This document shows, in pieces, positions 38,401-47,648 of a stretch of DNA of 64,000 nucleotides. The translations under genes were made by a program, and so were the position numbers. The notes below the pieces were generated by a model, which made no database searches, was not told where the DNA came from, and saw nothing but the letters and a program-made list of their open reading frames with translations. The DNA lies in NCBI RefSeq assembly GCF_000807275.1, contig NZ_CP009056.1, forward strand, positions 558,001 through 622,000, written 5' to 3'. This DNA is from Frischella perrara (lineage in GTDB: Bacteria; Pseudomonadota; Gammaproteobacteria; Enterobacterales; Orbaceae). How positions within the stretch are numbered: the first letter of the stretch is position 1; each line of letters starts with the position of its first letter.

Positions 38401-40227
38401 CCATTGCTCAGATACAGTCCAACGAACGCCACCATCATGGTCAGGCTCCGATTGCCTTTGCCAACGATAATGTGAGGTTAACCCACTAGCATAACGGTGC
38501 GCACTCATCAGTCCACTTTGTTCATCATAACAAAACGTTCTTAAGCAATAATCTTGTGCATCATAAACTGCGATTAACTGCTCGGCATCGTTATAAACAT
38601 AACGAACCAGTAATCGCTCATGCTCTTTGTTTTCTATGCTTTGTTGGTAAACAGCGTGTAATCGATAGGTAACTTTGTCTTGTGTCGATAGTGGGGCAGT
38701 GACCTGCGTGTGTTCCGGTGCCTGATAACTTAGTCGAATGCACATATCATGATTATCATCATGAATATGCGTTAAGCACCCTTGTGCATCATAAACGTAA
38801 CTTAAACTGTTTTCATGGCGGTCTTGTTTTTTATACAGACGTAAATGGTTTGGTTGATGAGGGTCGGCTTCAAAAATAAAATAATCACCCTCCGTCGTCT
38901 CTAGCATAAAGATATTTTGCAAGCTACGATATAACCGAAAACCTTCATTAACATAAAAAACATATTGCCCTAATTCAAGATGACCTAATCCTAACTCCCG
39001 ACCAGAATAGTCAGTATAGATAATATTATCAAGCTCTGCATCTTGAGGGTTTGGCTCAATACGGAGTGTTATCTCAAAAGGTAATGTCCAACCCACGCCT
39101 AACACACCACTGCGATGATTACGACTGTGGTATAAACGTTGCCAGAATAACGGTATTCGTCCTGCTAACTCAAAATCGCAGTCTTCCTCTCCCGCAAGAA
39201 GCTTGGCCCCCGTCGTAAAAAGAACCGGATATTGGCTTGAAGTCGCTCGATTAATAGCCTCACCAATAGTTGCACCGGCAACTGAGCCAATTGCTGTACC
39301 AATAACCTCAGAGAGTAGCGCACAACCAAAACATGTTATTGCTTGACGTATGCCACCACTCAATAAACCAACGAATAATGAACCTACAATCTCCCCAGCT
39401 AAACTTGCAACCGGATCTTTACCACTTTTAATATCTCGTACAACAACACTTTCTCCACCGATCTTCACCAACCGATCCGATTGCTTATGACTGATTTTCG
39501 CTTCACAAGTACTGCGGTCACCATTACGACAAGCCGGTTGGCTATTAATAAAGACTGATCTGGATCCTTCCGCCAGATAAAGGTCACCACCAAAATAATG
39601 CCACTTTTCGCAGGTGATTTTATCCATATCCGCCGGTGTCGTTCCTGGCATCGCTGTTGCAACAGTCGGTGCTAATAAATTATCGGCAACGCTTGTCCAA
39701 AAACTTTTAGATATTAGTGATTTGCCAAGCCCTTTTGCTAAACTCGATCCTGCATCTAATAACCCCATTGGACTAAGAAAATAAGCCACTTTCAGCATGT
39801 GCTCCGCAATTTCCTCTGCCTTATTTAGGTAGGAATTTTCTGGCTCACTATCATCTTGCGCTTGTGCATAATTCTCTGCGGCTAACTGTTCAAGCGGTGG
39901 TTTTCCGGCTGCCCGGGCAGCTTCCATACCTTTTATTTTGACATTCGGGGAGCCAGTAACAATCTCCCCATCAAGACTCGTCCCTCCCAAAAACTCCCCA
40001 ATGGCATCACTCACATTATCAATGACATCACCAATCACAGCTGCAGCAGCAAGACCTACGACTACCGACAATGCTAAAGCCGCCCCGCCTGTCAGACCAG
40101 TAGCTACCACTGCAACCGCAGCAATGGCGGTATAAATCGCCCCTTTAACGAAGCCACTAATAAAATCAGCAAGCTTTGACGGGTGCTCTAATTTATCCCC
40201 TAACTTAGCCGCCAGACAATCGCCCAT
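35410..40227 (-). CDS. T6SS Rhs effector with prePAAR/PAAR and C-terminal DNA/RNA nuclease
   Basis: A 1605-residue Rhs toxin. Residues 6-15 (AAKLGDKLEH) match the prePAAR motif with Lys for Arg. A hydrophobic hairpin (about 22-75), PAAR-type segments (GSPNVKIKG; later GSRSVFINSQPACRNGDRSTC) and a second hydrophobic region (about 290-345) follow. The YD-repeat cage then runs to the cleavage region NTLSWIDPWGLA near 1472. The last 133 residues hold DDAGHILGKVLGG (His1524) and NVFPQLSSINRGGYRKFE, typical of Endonuclease NS_2-type nucleases. Neighbours agree: eagR chaperone and vgrG upstream, NTF2 immunity downstream. A Thr-Asp/Thr-Asn repeat sits inside the core. Confidence 0.9.
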   Translation of the reverse strand: MGDCLAAKLGDKLEHPSKLADFISGFVKGAIYTAIAAVAVVATGLTGGAALALSVVVGLAAAAVIGDVIDNVSDAIGEFLGGTSLDGEIVTGSPNVKIKGMEAARAAGKPPLEQLAAENYAQAQDDSEPENSYLNKAEEIAEHMLKVAYFLSPMGLLDAGSSLAKGLGKSLISKSFWTSVADNLLAPTVATAMPGTTPADMDKITCEKWHYFGGDLYLAEGSRSVFINSQPACRNGDRSTCEAKISHKQSDRLVKIGGESVVVRDIKSGKDPVASLAGEIVGSLFVGLLSGGIRQAITCFGCALLSEVIGTAIGSVAGATIGEAINRATSSQYPVLFTTGAKLLAGEEDCDFELAGRIPLFWQRLYHSRNHRSGVLGVGWTLPFEITLRIEPNPQDAELDNIIYTDYSGRELGLGHLELGQYVFYVNEGFRLYRSLQNIFMLETTEGDYFIFEADPHQPNHLRLYKKQDRHENSLSYVYDAQGCLTHIHDDNHDMCIRLSYQAPEHTQVTAPLSTQDKVTYRLHAVYQQSIENKEHERLLVRYVYNDAEQLIAVYDAQDYCLRTFCYDEQSGLMSAHRYASGLTSHYRWQRQSEPDHDGGVRWTVSEQWLTDESDQTDTDTDTDTDTNTNTNTNTNTNTDKVNNARQEYCRFEYDLAAQTLILHQEGLGISYRQWDELGQITAFTDVDGSHWQFTWNDKSALTGITDAEGGQYHFSYDEYGNLEVAVNPLGEEIGTSWDTDFFVPLNRRYPNGAYVSYEYNDTGDLITFTDPKGGKTCYRYNEWGDPIEEVDALGNHTYYDYTASGQLKRFVDCSGYSHYWYYDEWGRPKLEQNAQGENTHYHYSVANRLTMIERVDGSCQQYIYNQAGLVKAVHDFDGTVTRYHYNGRGQLQERLSPDNKRLRYHYDGFGRLVALYNEKDEAYRFSYDINHQLISSTDLTGQRECYDYDRLGRVIRQYHYPHNLHFESENLQESHLNPIIYDYQYDSIGRLTRRRSPDYVTEYHYQPNQTTLTRSELYDWATAQLAGQTVSADKQQTLSFTTDELGLLIAEQNHEGLHQYSYDALGNVINHTLPDGNQLGYLYYGSGHLSQLNFKTPTAMYDIAEYERDRLHREISRRQGKLTQRITFDALGRMTNKRTAFNDLGSHALPLIDKRFDYDKVGNLIQQVNGYGNYPAQTLDSRARYSQRYEYDAAQQVVMQREYTNQQHFVYDPAGNLFNEQGDVCRANQLRQYNGYHYDYDGFGRLIKRQRPAENITQWFSYNHEHQLIEARVESLQHRSITQYQYDALGRRINKTTEHYDKYSQRYTTTGTDFSWQGMRLSGEANAQQQIRYLYNGQDYEPIARAISDRYPKTSDVHYQIEYFHTLANSLPTELTNEDGEIIWLGEYTLFGQLKHQRNRDRWYSSDKTEQNLRFAGQYYDQETGLHYNTLRYYDPNCGRFTQQDPIGLAGGINLYRYAPNTLSWIDPWGLACTPKVTRGAQKQPLSAEVTIGKADIKTGTATNPSSRAWARALGNSNDDAGHILGKVLGGSGGKDNVFPQLSSINRGGYRKFEDSVRKYIERTGNDVNLKWRFEYENGGTRPKGIVYEVFDNAKRVLVDIFEN
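38311..38376 (-). repeat. Hexanucleotide tandem repeat inside rhs
   Basis: Eleven six-base units on the plus strand: six TGTATT then five TGTATC. On the coding strand they give (Asp-Thr)5 followed by (Asn-Thr)6. Being multiples of six bases, length changes keep the frame. The region lies in a poorly conserved loop of the YD-repeat cage. Confidence 0.9.
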
Positions 40228-40246
40228 CTTTCGCCTCCTTTGTCAA

Positions 40247-40690
40247 CTAAGCTGGAATAAATGAGTCTTTAATCGCCTGCCAGCATTGATTATCTGCCTC
40301 TGTCAATGGTCTGGGTTGCGAATAGGTCAGTACTAACAAGTGTGATGAGTCGGGGCGCACCGTTGTCAGTAAAAACTGATATAACACAACCCCTTTATTT
40401 TCAAACTGTATCTGTACCTGTTTAGCCTCAATCGCCTTTTCGCCTCCCAAAGTTGTCATCACTCGGTCTCCCACTATTAAGTGACGCATCTCTTTTTTTA
40501 ACAAGGCAATTTGTTGCTTAAAATAACTGTCCTCTGTTTGTTGCGCTTTTAATATCGTACGAGTAATAATAAGATTAGCTTGCTTATGTGGTAGTTTTAA
40601 TATTTGAACCGAGTCATCCTGATAAGCCTCCGGCAATATCAGTTGCCCCTCATTAAATTGATAGGTGTATAGTTGTGCCTGCTGATTCAT
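40247..40690 (-). CDS. eagR: EagR chaperone (DcrB/DUF1795 family)
   Basis: A 147-residue cytoplasmic protein of the DcrB/DUF1795 type: short beta-alpha fold with LILPEAYQDDSVQILKLP near the start and FLLTTVRPDSSHLLVLTYSQPRPLTEAD later. It lies 19 bases upstream of rhs and after vgrG on the same strand. Established for the family: Eag chaperones hold the N-terminal transmembrane segments of prePAAR effectors so that they can be loaded on VgrG. The neighbour Rhs has the matching prePAAR motif and hydrophobic segments, so partner and role are well supported. Confidence 0.82.
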   Translation of the reverse strand: MNQQAQLYTYQFNEGQLILPEAYQDDSVQILKLPHKQANLIITRTILKAQQTEDSYFKQQIALLKKEMRHLIVGDRVMTTLGGEKAIEAKQVQIQFENKGVVLYQFLLTTVRPDSSHLLVLTYSQPRPLTEADNQCWQAIKDSFIPA

Positions 40691-40811
40691 TATTATTATC
40701 CTTATTAGTTTGCACCTGCTGAGTATCTTTCTTTTTATTTATTCTGCTTTTTTCTATTTATTCTTAATTCTTGTTAGTTATTCTTACCGACATCACTTTA
40801 ATTACCGTTAA

Positions 40812-42740
40812 CTATTTAGGGAATGTGCTTTCAAGACTCGCCTCAATATTTGCTGCAACATCTTCTTCGTTAACTACGGCTTGTGCTCCATCACCATTAA
40901 TTTCAACAATGGATTGCCCAATTACATCACCTCTATTTTTGGCAAAAATATGAAAATTATTACAATGCAGTTTAATATTGCCACCACTGTCCATTTCAAT
41001 CACCGATTGTCCACAGTCAAGCCGGATAGCAGTCGCTGACGATATGTAAACCACATCTTTAACCTGAATATCACATGCCCCTCCCACTAAGGTCTTAGAA
41101 TCACCCTGAACAGAGAGGATACGATTGGCTAAAATGGTTGAATCCTGATTTTCTCCTACCTCAATAATGCGATTTTCACCAACAGTCATAATTTGATTCG
41201 CCGCCACATTCTCAGTATGGTTTGCCATTACCACCGTTGAGCGGTCATTAAGCACAACCGTGTTCATGTCTTTTTGCGCATGCATAAATAATTCTTGTTT
41301 GCCATTCTCATCTTCAAAACGTAATTCATTAAATCCTTCACCTTTGTGTGTTTTCGATTTAATAGACATTTGCGTTTTAGCTGAAGGTAAATCCAGAGGT
41401 GGGCGATTATTACCATTGTAGGTGGTGCCCATAATAATCGGTCGGTCAATATCCCCATTGATATAACCTACCAAGACTTCCTGACCAATACGTGGAATCG
41501 ACAGGAAACCAAAACCATCACCGTTCCAGTTTTGTAATACCCGTACCCAACAAGAAGCCCGTTCATCCGCTGCATCATAACGATTCCAATGAAAATGGAT
41601 TTTCACCGCACCATGTTCATTTACATGAATTTCTTCACCCGCTGGTCCAACAACCACCGCAACTTCATCACCGTCAGCTTGTGGTTTGTGAATAAACGGT
41701 GGGCGCCAGTCATTCTTGCCGGGAATAAAGGTAAATTCATTGGTTAATGTCGCCGGACGGTCATCACTCTCATTATCCAGCGACTGCGGTAAATAACCAT
41801 GATGAGTAATAGTGACAATCTGCCATGATTGATTCATTGACTGGGATGGATGTTCGCTAATGCTGAAAATCTTTCCCGGCATTAATTGAAAATAATTACT
41901 TGCCGCCTGACCTTGCTCACTGTCAGATTGTAATGCTTGTAAACGATATTGACTTAGCTGCTGTGCCATCTGTTCATCATCGTAACGTCCGTAACTGTCA
42001 AAAATTTCAAAGCTAGGTAACGGTTTATCTGTCTTACTCTTCGCATCCATCATCACATCAGGATGACTGTAACGATAATCCTTAGTCTTAGCTTCCGTCG
42101 GTCGCATAGCACAACCAAATTTTAAAGCGCTAATCGTCGGCAGAAAGGTGGCAATTTGCGGGTGAGGGTTATAGATAAGTGATAATCCTCCTGTCATCCC
42201 TAAATGACTATCGCTGTAAAATAATTGATTTTCCTCAAACCAAAACGCTATCCCTTCTTCAGCTGCCAGCCGAGCAATAAATTGAAAATAGGATTCACGT
42301 TTCATCGTCGTGTATTCCCTGACCGGGTGAGGGTCCATCAATTGTTTATCAACAACAATATTATAATCCTGAAGAATTTCATCAATAATGTCGGGAACAC
42401 TCTTAAAGTGGTAAATTCGGCTGTCTTTTGTCAGCGTTAATTGCCATAGTGCCGGGCGCGCTGTAATAGTGTAAAAGGTACGTTTAAATCCGCTGTCGCC
42501 TCGCTCTGCCTTCTCTACCAGTGCATTAACCGTCCGTTCAACTTGACCATTGCTGTACACCACCAGTTGCACTTTCTGGAGTAATTGCGCCTGTAAATCA
42601 ATATTGCTATCTTTACTCGACAAAGTTAAGCTTAACGTGAATAATGTTGACAATCCTTCCTGTAGGGTAAACTCAACTACATCAAATGTATCCTTGGGTA
42701 AATCACCAATTGTTACAGAAAAATATAACCCAGTTTTCAT
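40812..42740 (-). CDS. vgrG: T6SS spike protein VgrG (TssI)
   Basis: A 642-residue VgrG. The gp27-like part starts with MKTGLYFSVTIGDLPKDTF and includes EEGIAFWFEE. The gp5 OB-fold region has VGPAGEEIHVNEHGAVKIHFHWNRYD and ASCWVRVLQNWNGDGFGFLSIPRIGQEVLVGYINGDIDRPIIMGTTYNG-type sequence. A beta-helix follows, with repeats such as NHTENVAANQIMTVGENRIIEVGENQ. There is no extra effector domain. It forms the tip of the secretion tube that carries the PAAR-Rhs effector next door. No other T6SS structural genes are in the window, so this is an orphan vgrG island. An AAGGA site precedes the ATG. Confidence 0.92.
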   Translation of the reverse strand: MKTGLYFSVTIGDLPKDTFDVVEFTLQEGLSTLFTLSLTLSSKDSNIDLQAQLLQKVQLVVYSNGQVERTVNALVEKAERGDSGFKRTFYTITARPALWQLTLTKDSRIYHFKSVPDIIDEILQDYNIVVDKQLMDPHPVREYTTMKRESYFQFIARLAAEEGIAFWFEENQLFYSDSHLGMTGGLSLIYNPHPQIATFLPTISALKFGCAMRPTEAKTKDYRYSHPDVMMDAKSKTDKPLPSFEIFDSYGRYDDEQMAQQLSQYRLQALQSDSEQGQAASNYFQLMPGKIFSISEHPSQSMNQSWQIVTITHHGYLPQSLDNESDDRPATLTNEFTFIPGKNDWRPPFIHKPQADGDEVAVVVGPAGEEIHVNEHGAVKIHFHWNRYDAADERASCWVRVLQNWNGDGFGFLSIPRIGQEVLVGYINGDIDRPIIMGTTYNGNNRPPLDLPSAKTQMSIKSKTHKGEGFNELRFEDENGKQELFMHAQKDMNTVVLNDRSTVVMANHTENVAANQIMTVGENRIIEVGENQDSTILANRILSVQGDSKTLVGGACDIQVKDVVYISSATAIRLDCGQSVIEMDSGGNIKLHCNNFHIFAKNRGDVIGQSIVEINGDGAQAVVNEEDVAANIEASLESTFPK

Positions 42741-43260
42741 GAAGCCGTCCTTATTCTTATTATCATTGTGCTTGATAAGCTAAGTTTGGATGAATAAATA
42801 AACAATTAATTAATCAGTCTAAATATTCAATACTGCTTTATTGAAATCTATTGTCTGCTAGCAGTGCAGGCACACATTGCGTTATTGTTTTTAAATGAAT
42901 AAACACAAATGTTTATAACGATAAATACAATAAAACCATAAATGAGATAAAAAGTTATAAATGCGATAAAAATAGATATTTGCACCTCTATTTACATGCA
43001 TTAATTAACCTAAATAAATTACCTTTATAATATATAAAATAGTACAAAATAAAAACAAAAATATTGATTATTTTTGGGTGATGAAGGAAATAGATATGGA
43101 AAAAATGGGAAAATAACGAGAAAAATAAAAAAGTTATTTATTATTTAAAATTCTATGGGATATGGATTTTATTTTAAGTTGATGATTGAGTGATTATTTT
43201 CGTAAAAAATAAATTATGGAAATAACCTAAGTAGAGTGACAGATAGCTCATCTACTTAGG
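42741..43260 (-). other. Intergenic region with one hairpin
   Basis: No gene is visible between vgrG and the phosphatase. It must hold the vgrG promoter, but the A/T richness prevents a firm choice. At 43226-43260 a 10-base perfect stem CCTAAGTAGA / TCTACTTAGG follows the minus-strand phosphatase stop by about 63 bases and leads into TTATTT, a possible terminator. Confidence 0.45.
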
Positions 43261-43323
43261 ATTAAAACAATAAATATTTTAGAAGCTTTTTAATTTTTGA
43301 TGAATTATCTTTAAAACAATGCC

Positions 43324-44631
43324 TTATTTACATTGTTCAAAAAAGTGCTTCAAAATTAATTGTTGCTGTTTGGTGATGACAATATATTTTCGGCTAACTT
43401 TTAGTTTAGCTATTGCTTCATCTAAGTTCGCCACTCTTTTAGTTAATAATAACCAAGCAATGGCTGCTGTTGCACCGTGTGAATCACCTCGAACACAACA
43501 AACTAATAGTTTTCCATTTTTTTGATATTGTTCGATCATTTCTGCTGCTAGTTGACATTGTTCAACAGATAAGGGGGACATAGCTAAAGTTGGTATAAGC
43601 GAATAATGACCAACAAAGTAATTTATTGGTAATTCAGCACAAAGATCGACAATAGAAATAAATTGATTTTCCTTTAACGTTTTTCTAGACGGTAAGCGAC
43701 CAAAATAGACATTGTCACAAATTAAATCGACAGGATTATTTTTGAATGACGTTAACCGTGAATAAATCCACATGATAACGAAATAGGGTAGGAATAAAAT
43801 CCTCACTGCCAGACTAAATTGCCCATTAGATTGTTTTCCAAAACCCAATGATCCAAATAATAAATAATTAGCAGATACCAATAAGAATGCACCCGATAAC
43901 CATAGAAAACATAACCCTAAGCCATGAAGATAAATAGCCATAACAAACGATATTAAAAACAGAGAAAAATAAAGCAATCCCCAATGATATTGTTTAGGTG
44001 ATTGTTTATTACTTAGTGGAGAAACACCGTTCTCAGGCCATAACCAAATACAAAAACATCCGACCCATAATCCAGAAAGTAAATCAAAAAAATGGTGTTG
44101 CCAAGTTGTCAACACGGATAAGCCGATTAAAAAACACCATATATGTATAATATAACGAACGACAGTAGAAGGATTGTGTGAATAGAATCGCCATAGTATC
44201 ACTAATAATGTGATATGTAATGATGGCGCTTGATTATAAGGTTTATCAAATGCCATTAAAAGATCAAACAAAAGACCCAAAAAACCGTCAACAGCGGGTC
44301 GTTCAAAAGTGAATCTAAGTGGAAAAATAAGAAAACAGCTGACACAGATTATCTGTGCAGAGAAAAGCTGTAAAAAAATGTTTTTCAGTGATTTCTCGGA
44401 TTTGGCTGATAGAATAGCAAAGCAATACATAAAATGTATCGACCAATAAGGTATAATTGTCCAAGACCATAATGGAATTGATGTTTCCCAGTCGAAAACC
44501 AAACTGTTTACATCACTACGTATTGAGGTTAACCAATTAGCAAAATTATAGCTAACTAAGAAAAATACAACCAAGAAAACTAAACAACATCCTTTATTAA
44601 TAGTTAAATTTTTAGATTTTATTTTTAACAT
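43324..44631 (-). CDS. Membrane PAP2 / dual-specificity phosphatase protein, YnbD-like
   Basis: A 435-residue inner-membrane protein that resembles E. coli YnbD in length and layout. The first part has about eight membrane helices with PAP2 lipid-phosphatase motifs (FERPAVDG, APSLHITLLVIL, WQHHFFDLLSGLWVG). The last 140 residues are a dual-specificity phosphatase domain (YFGRLPSRKTL, ISIVDLCAELP). The usual HCxxGxxR loop reads CCVRGDSHG, so both the His before the Cys and the catalytic Arg are missing, and the DSP part may be inactive or bind only. A scrap resembling YnbA lies upstream, matching the ynbABCD neighbourhood of enterics. Confidence 0.75.
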   Translation of the reverse strand: MLKIKSKNLTINKGCCLVFLVVFFLVSYNFANWLTSIRSDVNSLVFDWETSIPLWSWTIIPYWSIHFMYCFAILSAKSEKSLKNIFLQLFSAQIICVSCFLIFPLRFTFERPAVDGFLGLLFDLLMAFDKPYNQAPSLHITLLVILWRFYSHNPSTVVRYIIHIWCFLIGLSVLTTWQHHFFDLLSGLWVGCFCIWLWPENGVSPLSNKQSPKQYHWGLLYFSLFLISFVMAIYLHGLGLCFLWLSGAFLLVSANYLLFGSLGFGKQSNGQFSLAVRILFLPYFVIMWIYSRLTSFKNNPVDLICDNVYFGRLPSRKTLKENQFISIVDLCAELPINYFVGHYSLIPTLAMSPLSVEQCQLAAEMIEQYQKNGKLLVCCVRGDSHGATAAIAWLLLTKRVANLDEAIAKLKVSRKYIVITKQQQLILKHFFEQCK

Positions 44632-44855
44632 TATTTTATTCCAACCTATTAAATTCCTTATACAAATTAAATGATATAAATACTCTAGAGGTCAATGCAG
44701 ATAATGAATTGGTGATATTTGCACTAATTACAATTTGAGTTATTTTTTATCAGTTTTTTCCTAAACATAATCTATAGCTAATCATCACAATTTAAGTTAA
44801 TGTCATTGCAATCATGCTAATAGTAGTAAATGATAAATTGAATAATATTAAATAA

Positions 44856-45080
44856 TTATCCATCTTTCGGGTTAGCGTAACTGATATTAGGTAATGAATG
44901 GGGTAATAATTGATTATCACTCAGTTCCTTATACAGTTTAGAAAATTCAGAAAAAGTTGATTTTGGTAATAAATGTGCCCGCTTAATTGTAAGATTGGCA
45001 TCATACAAATTATTTATACTTTTTATACAAGGGTTAAGCAATGTCTGAAAATTAGGCTTTAAATTATAAATTAACAGCAT
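44856..45080 (-). pseudogene. Possible ynbA-like CDP-alcohol phosphatidyltransferase scrap
   Basis: A 74-codon frame whose start, LLIYNLKPNFQTLLNPCIKS...LYDANLTI, resembles the beginning of YnbA (a KP-x-FQ-x-LL-x-P pattern followed by a TANxxTL segment). The rest does not resemble the enzyme and no catalytic aspartate motif is present. It lies upstream of the YnbD-like gene on the same strand, where ynbA would be expected. It could equally be a short gene of its own. Confidence 0.35.
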
Positions 45081-45401
45081 GAGCGATCCTAGTAATTGAT
45101 TAGCGCATTATTATATCCAGATTGAGGCACACAATTATTATACAACGATTAGCTTTTGTATATACTTATATAATTAATGTATGAATAGATAGCATTTTTT
45201 TAATAAAAAAACGAACAATAGTTGAGTCGCTTTGATGAAACAATAATTCTATTAAATGAATAAGATAGGCTCAATAATAGATTTTTAATTTAATAATACT
45301 AGTTACTTTGATGCTGATTTTGGAAAGAAATTATCTATAAGATAATGATTAATCAAATACGTTATTTTTGAATGAGTTTGCTTTTGCCGAAATATGAAAA
45401 T
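45081..45401. other. Intergenic, no gene seen
   Basis: AT-rich stretch with stops in all frames between the ynbA-like scrap and the btsT terminator; nothing recognised. Confidence 0.4.
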
Positions 45402-45442
45402 TGAATCAATTAACGGTTGACGTGTGCCCGTTAATTGATTCA
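45402..45442 (-). terminator. Rho-independent terminator of btsT
   Basis: A perfect 15-base stem TGAATCAATTAACGG / CCGTTAATTGATTCA with an 11-base loop, 23 bases after the btsT stop. On the minus strand it leads into ATTTTCATATTT. Confidence 0.8.
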
Positions 45443-45465
45443 TTATCAAATTAAGATCTTATTCC

Positions 45466-47616
45466 TTAATGTGACATTGATGTTTTAACACCACCTTCCG
45501 GTACAGGGACATAAGGTGTTTCTTTATCTGTACGTTGCTTATTATTACGTACTTTGATAGCTGTTTTTATACCGTAGAAAATTATACTATACACGACCAC
45601 TAAGAATAGAATACTCAAACCAGCATTTGTATAGTTGTTAATAACGATATGATGCATGTTATCTATTTGAGTTTCGGATAAGTTTGGATTTTCAGCTATA
45701 CGACGTTTATATTCATTTGCCAAGTATAGGAATCCTTCCAATTGAGGATTATTGCTAAATAGTTTTAGACCTAGCGCCCATGTTGTACAAATTAATAGCC
45801 AGATTGCCGGAATCATGGTCACCCAAATATACTGAGCACGTTTCATTTTGATTAATACAACTGTGCCTAATAGCAATGCAACAGCAGCTAGCATTTGATT
45901 TGAAATACCGAATAATGGCCACAAGCTTTTTACGCCACCTAATGGATCGACCACACCTTGATAGAGTAGATATCCCCATAATCCCACACATCCGGCGGTA
46001 CCAATAATACCTGCGACAAATGAATCTGTTTTTTTCAAGAATGGTACAAAGTTACCAAGTAAATCTTGTAACATGAAGCGACCTGAACGAGTTCCGGCAT
46101 CTAAAGCAGTTAAAATAAATAACGCTTCAAATAAGATACCAAAGTGATACCAAAAGCCCATATCTGCGCCCGGTAATACTTGATGGAAAACGTAAGCAAT
46201 ACCAACTGCTAAAGTAGGTGCACCACCTGCACGGTTTAATACTGACGGCTCACCAATATCCTTGGCAGTTTGAAGTATTTGTTCAGGTGAAATAGTGAAA
46301 CCCCATGAACTAACAGTTGCTGCGGCATGGATCGTAACATCTTTCAGTTGAGATAACACCACAGGAGCAACTTGAGGATCACCTAATTTATGCAAATCAG
46401 GCATAGTAATACCTAAACCGGCAGGTGGTGTATTCATTGCAAAATATAGTCCCGGTTCAATAATTGAAGCAGCAACTAATGCCATAATCGCAACAAATGA
46501 CTCCATTAACATTGCACCGTAACCAATAAAACGCGCATCTTTTTCATTTGCGAGTAATTTTGGGGTTGTTCCTGAAGCAATTAATGCATGGAAACCAGAT
46601 ACAGCACCACAGGCAATAGTAATAAATAAGAATGGCATTAACGCCCCTTTCCAAACTGGACCAGTGCCATCAATGTATTGAGTAATAGCCGGCATTTTTA
46701 GTTCAGGATTAAGTATAACAATTCCTACAGCTAGTCCTACTATTACACCAATTTTTAGGAAGGTTGCTAAATAATCTCGTGGCGCTAAGATCAACCAAAC
46801 TGGTAATAATGCCGAGATAAAAGCATAGCCAATTAATACATAAGTAATTGTGGTTGCTTTGAAAGTTAATGCTGGTCCCCAGTAAGGGTCGTGAGCGATA
46901 ACACCCCCAAACCAAATAGATAATACTAACAACACAATACCAATGATAGACACTTCTAGCACTCTTCCGGGACGGATAAAGCGCATATACACACCCATAA
47001 ATAAAGCAATTGGTACAGTCGAACAAACTGTAAAGACGCCCCACGGGCTTTCAGCAAGCGCTTTAACGACGATTAAGGCCAATACCGCTAGAATAATCAG
47101 CATGATCACGAAACAACCAAATAAGGCGATGGTTCCGGGAATGTATCCCATTTCTTGCTTGATCATTTCACCCAGTGACGCCCCATTACGGCGTGTAGAA
47201 AGGAATAAGACCATAAAGTCTTGTACCGCACCAGCAAGTACTACGCCGGCTAGTAGCCAAAGTGTACCCGGTAAATAGCCAACTTGAGCAGCTAGTACAG
47301 GACCTACTAATGGACCAGCACCTGCAATAGCTGCAAAATGATGTCCGAATAATACATATTTATTAGTTGGTACAAAGTTCAAACCATCATTATTAATGAC
47401 AGCAGGTGTTGCACGAGTTGCGTCTAATCCCATCACTTTATTAGCAATATATAGACTGTAATAACGATAAGCAACTAAGTATACGGAAACCGCTGCGGTA
47501 ACAATCCATAATGCGCTAACGTGTTCACCACGTCTTAACGCAACGACTGCTAAACAGCAAGCTCCTACAAGGGCTAGAATCACCCATGGGAGATGCTTAA
47601 TATATCTATTGTTCAT
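45466..47616 (-). CDS. btsT: Pyruvate/H+ symporter BtsT (CstA family)
   Basis: A 716-residue inner-membrane transporter, the same length as E. coli BtsT (YjiY). Likeness is close along the whole chain: CLAVVALRRGEHVSALWIV at the start, FGHHFAAIAGAGPLVGPVLA, FGISNQMLAAVALLLGTV and the tail KETPYVPVPEGGVK. BtsT takes up pyruvate with a proton; the related CstA is implicated in peptide and pyruvate uptake and is shorter. It is a single gene with its own terminator. The genes of the BtsSR sensor system that controls it in E. coli are not in the window. Confidence 0.88.
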   Translation of the reverse strand: MNNRYIKHLPWVILALVGACCLAVVALRRGEHVSALWIVTAAVSVYLVAYRYYSLYIANKVMGLDATRATPAVINNDGLNFVPTNKYVLFGHHFAAIAGAGPLVGPVLAAQVGYLPGTLWLLAGVVLAGAVQDFMVLFLSTRRNGASLGEMIKQEMGYIPGTIALFGCFVIMLIILAVLALIVVKALAESPWGVFTVCSTVPIALFMGVYMRFIRPGRVLEVSIIGIVLLVLSIWFGGVIAHDPYWGPALTFKATTITYVLIGYAFISALLPVWLILAPRDYLATFLKIGVIVGLAVGIVILNPELKMPAITQYIDGTGPVWKGALMPFLFITIACGAVSGFHALIASGTTPKLLANEKDARFIGYGAMLMESFVAIMALVAASIIEPGLYFAMNTPPAGLGITMPDLHKLGDPQVAPVVLSQLKDVTIHAAATVSSWGFTISPEQILQTAKDIGEPSVLNRAGGAPTLAVGIAYVFHQVLPGADMGFWYHFGILFEALFILTALDAGTRSGRFMLQDLLGNFVPFLKKTDSFVAGIIGTAGCVGLWGYLLYQGVVDPLGGVKSLWPLFGISNQMLAAVALLLGTVVLIKMKRAQYIWVTMIPAIWLLICTTWALGLKLFSNNPQLEGFLYLANEYKRRIAENPNLSETQIDNMHHIVINNYTNAGLSILFLVVVYSIIFYGIKTAIKVRNNKQRTDKETPYVPVPEGGVKTSMSH

Positions 47617-47648
47617 ATAAATTTCCTTTATTTTTCATTAAGGTGCGT

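Noticed and set aside
38247-38489. Plus-strand frame with Leu-Tyr repeats over rhs
   Set aside because: It is the reverse reading of the hexanucleotide repeat and flanking rhs codons; no start signal or homology.
37771-40135. Plus-strand frames opposite rhs (37771-37992, 39938-40135)
   Set aside because: Antisense shadows of a long coding region with biased composition; no ribosome sites.
33000-42740. Rhs elements as insertion sequences
   Set aside because: No transposase or terminal inverted repeats; the vgrG-eagR-rhs-immunity order is that of a T6SS effector island.
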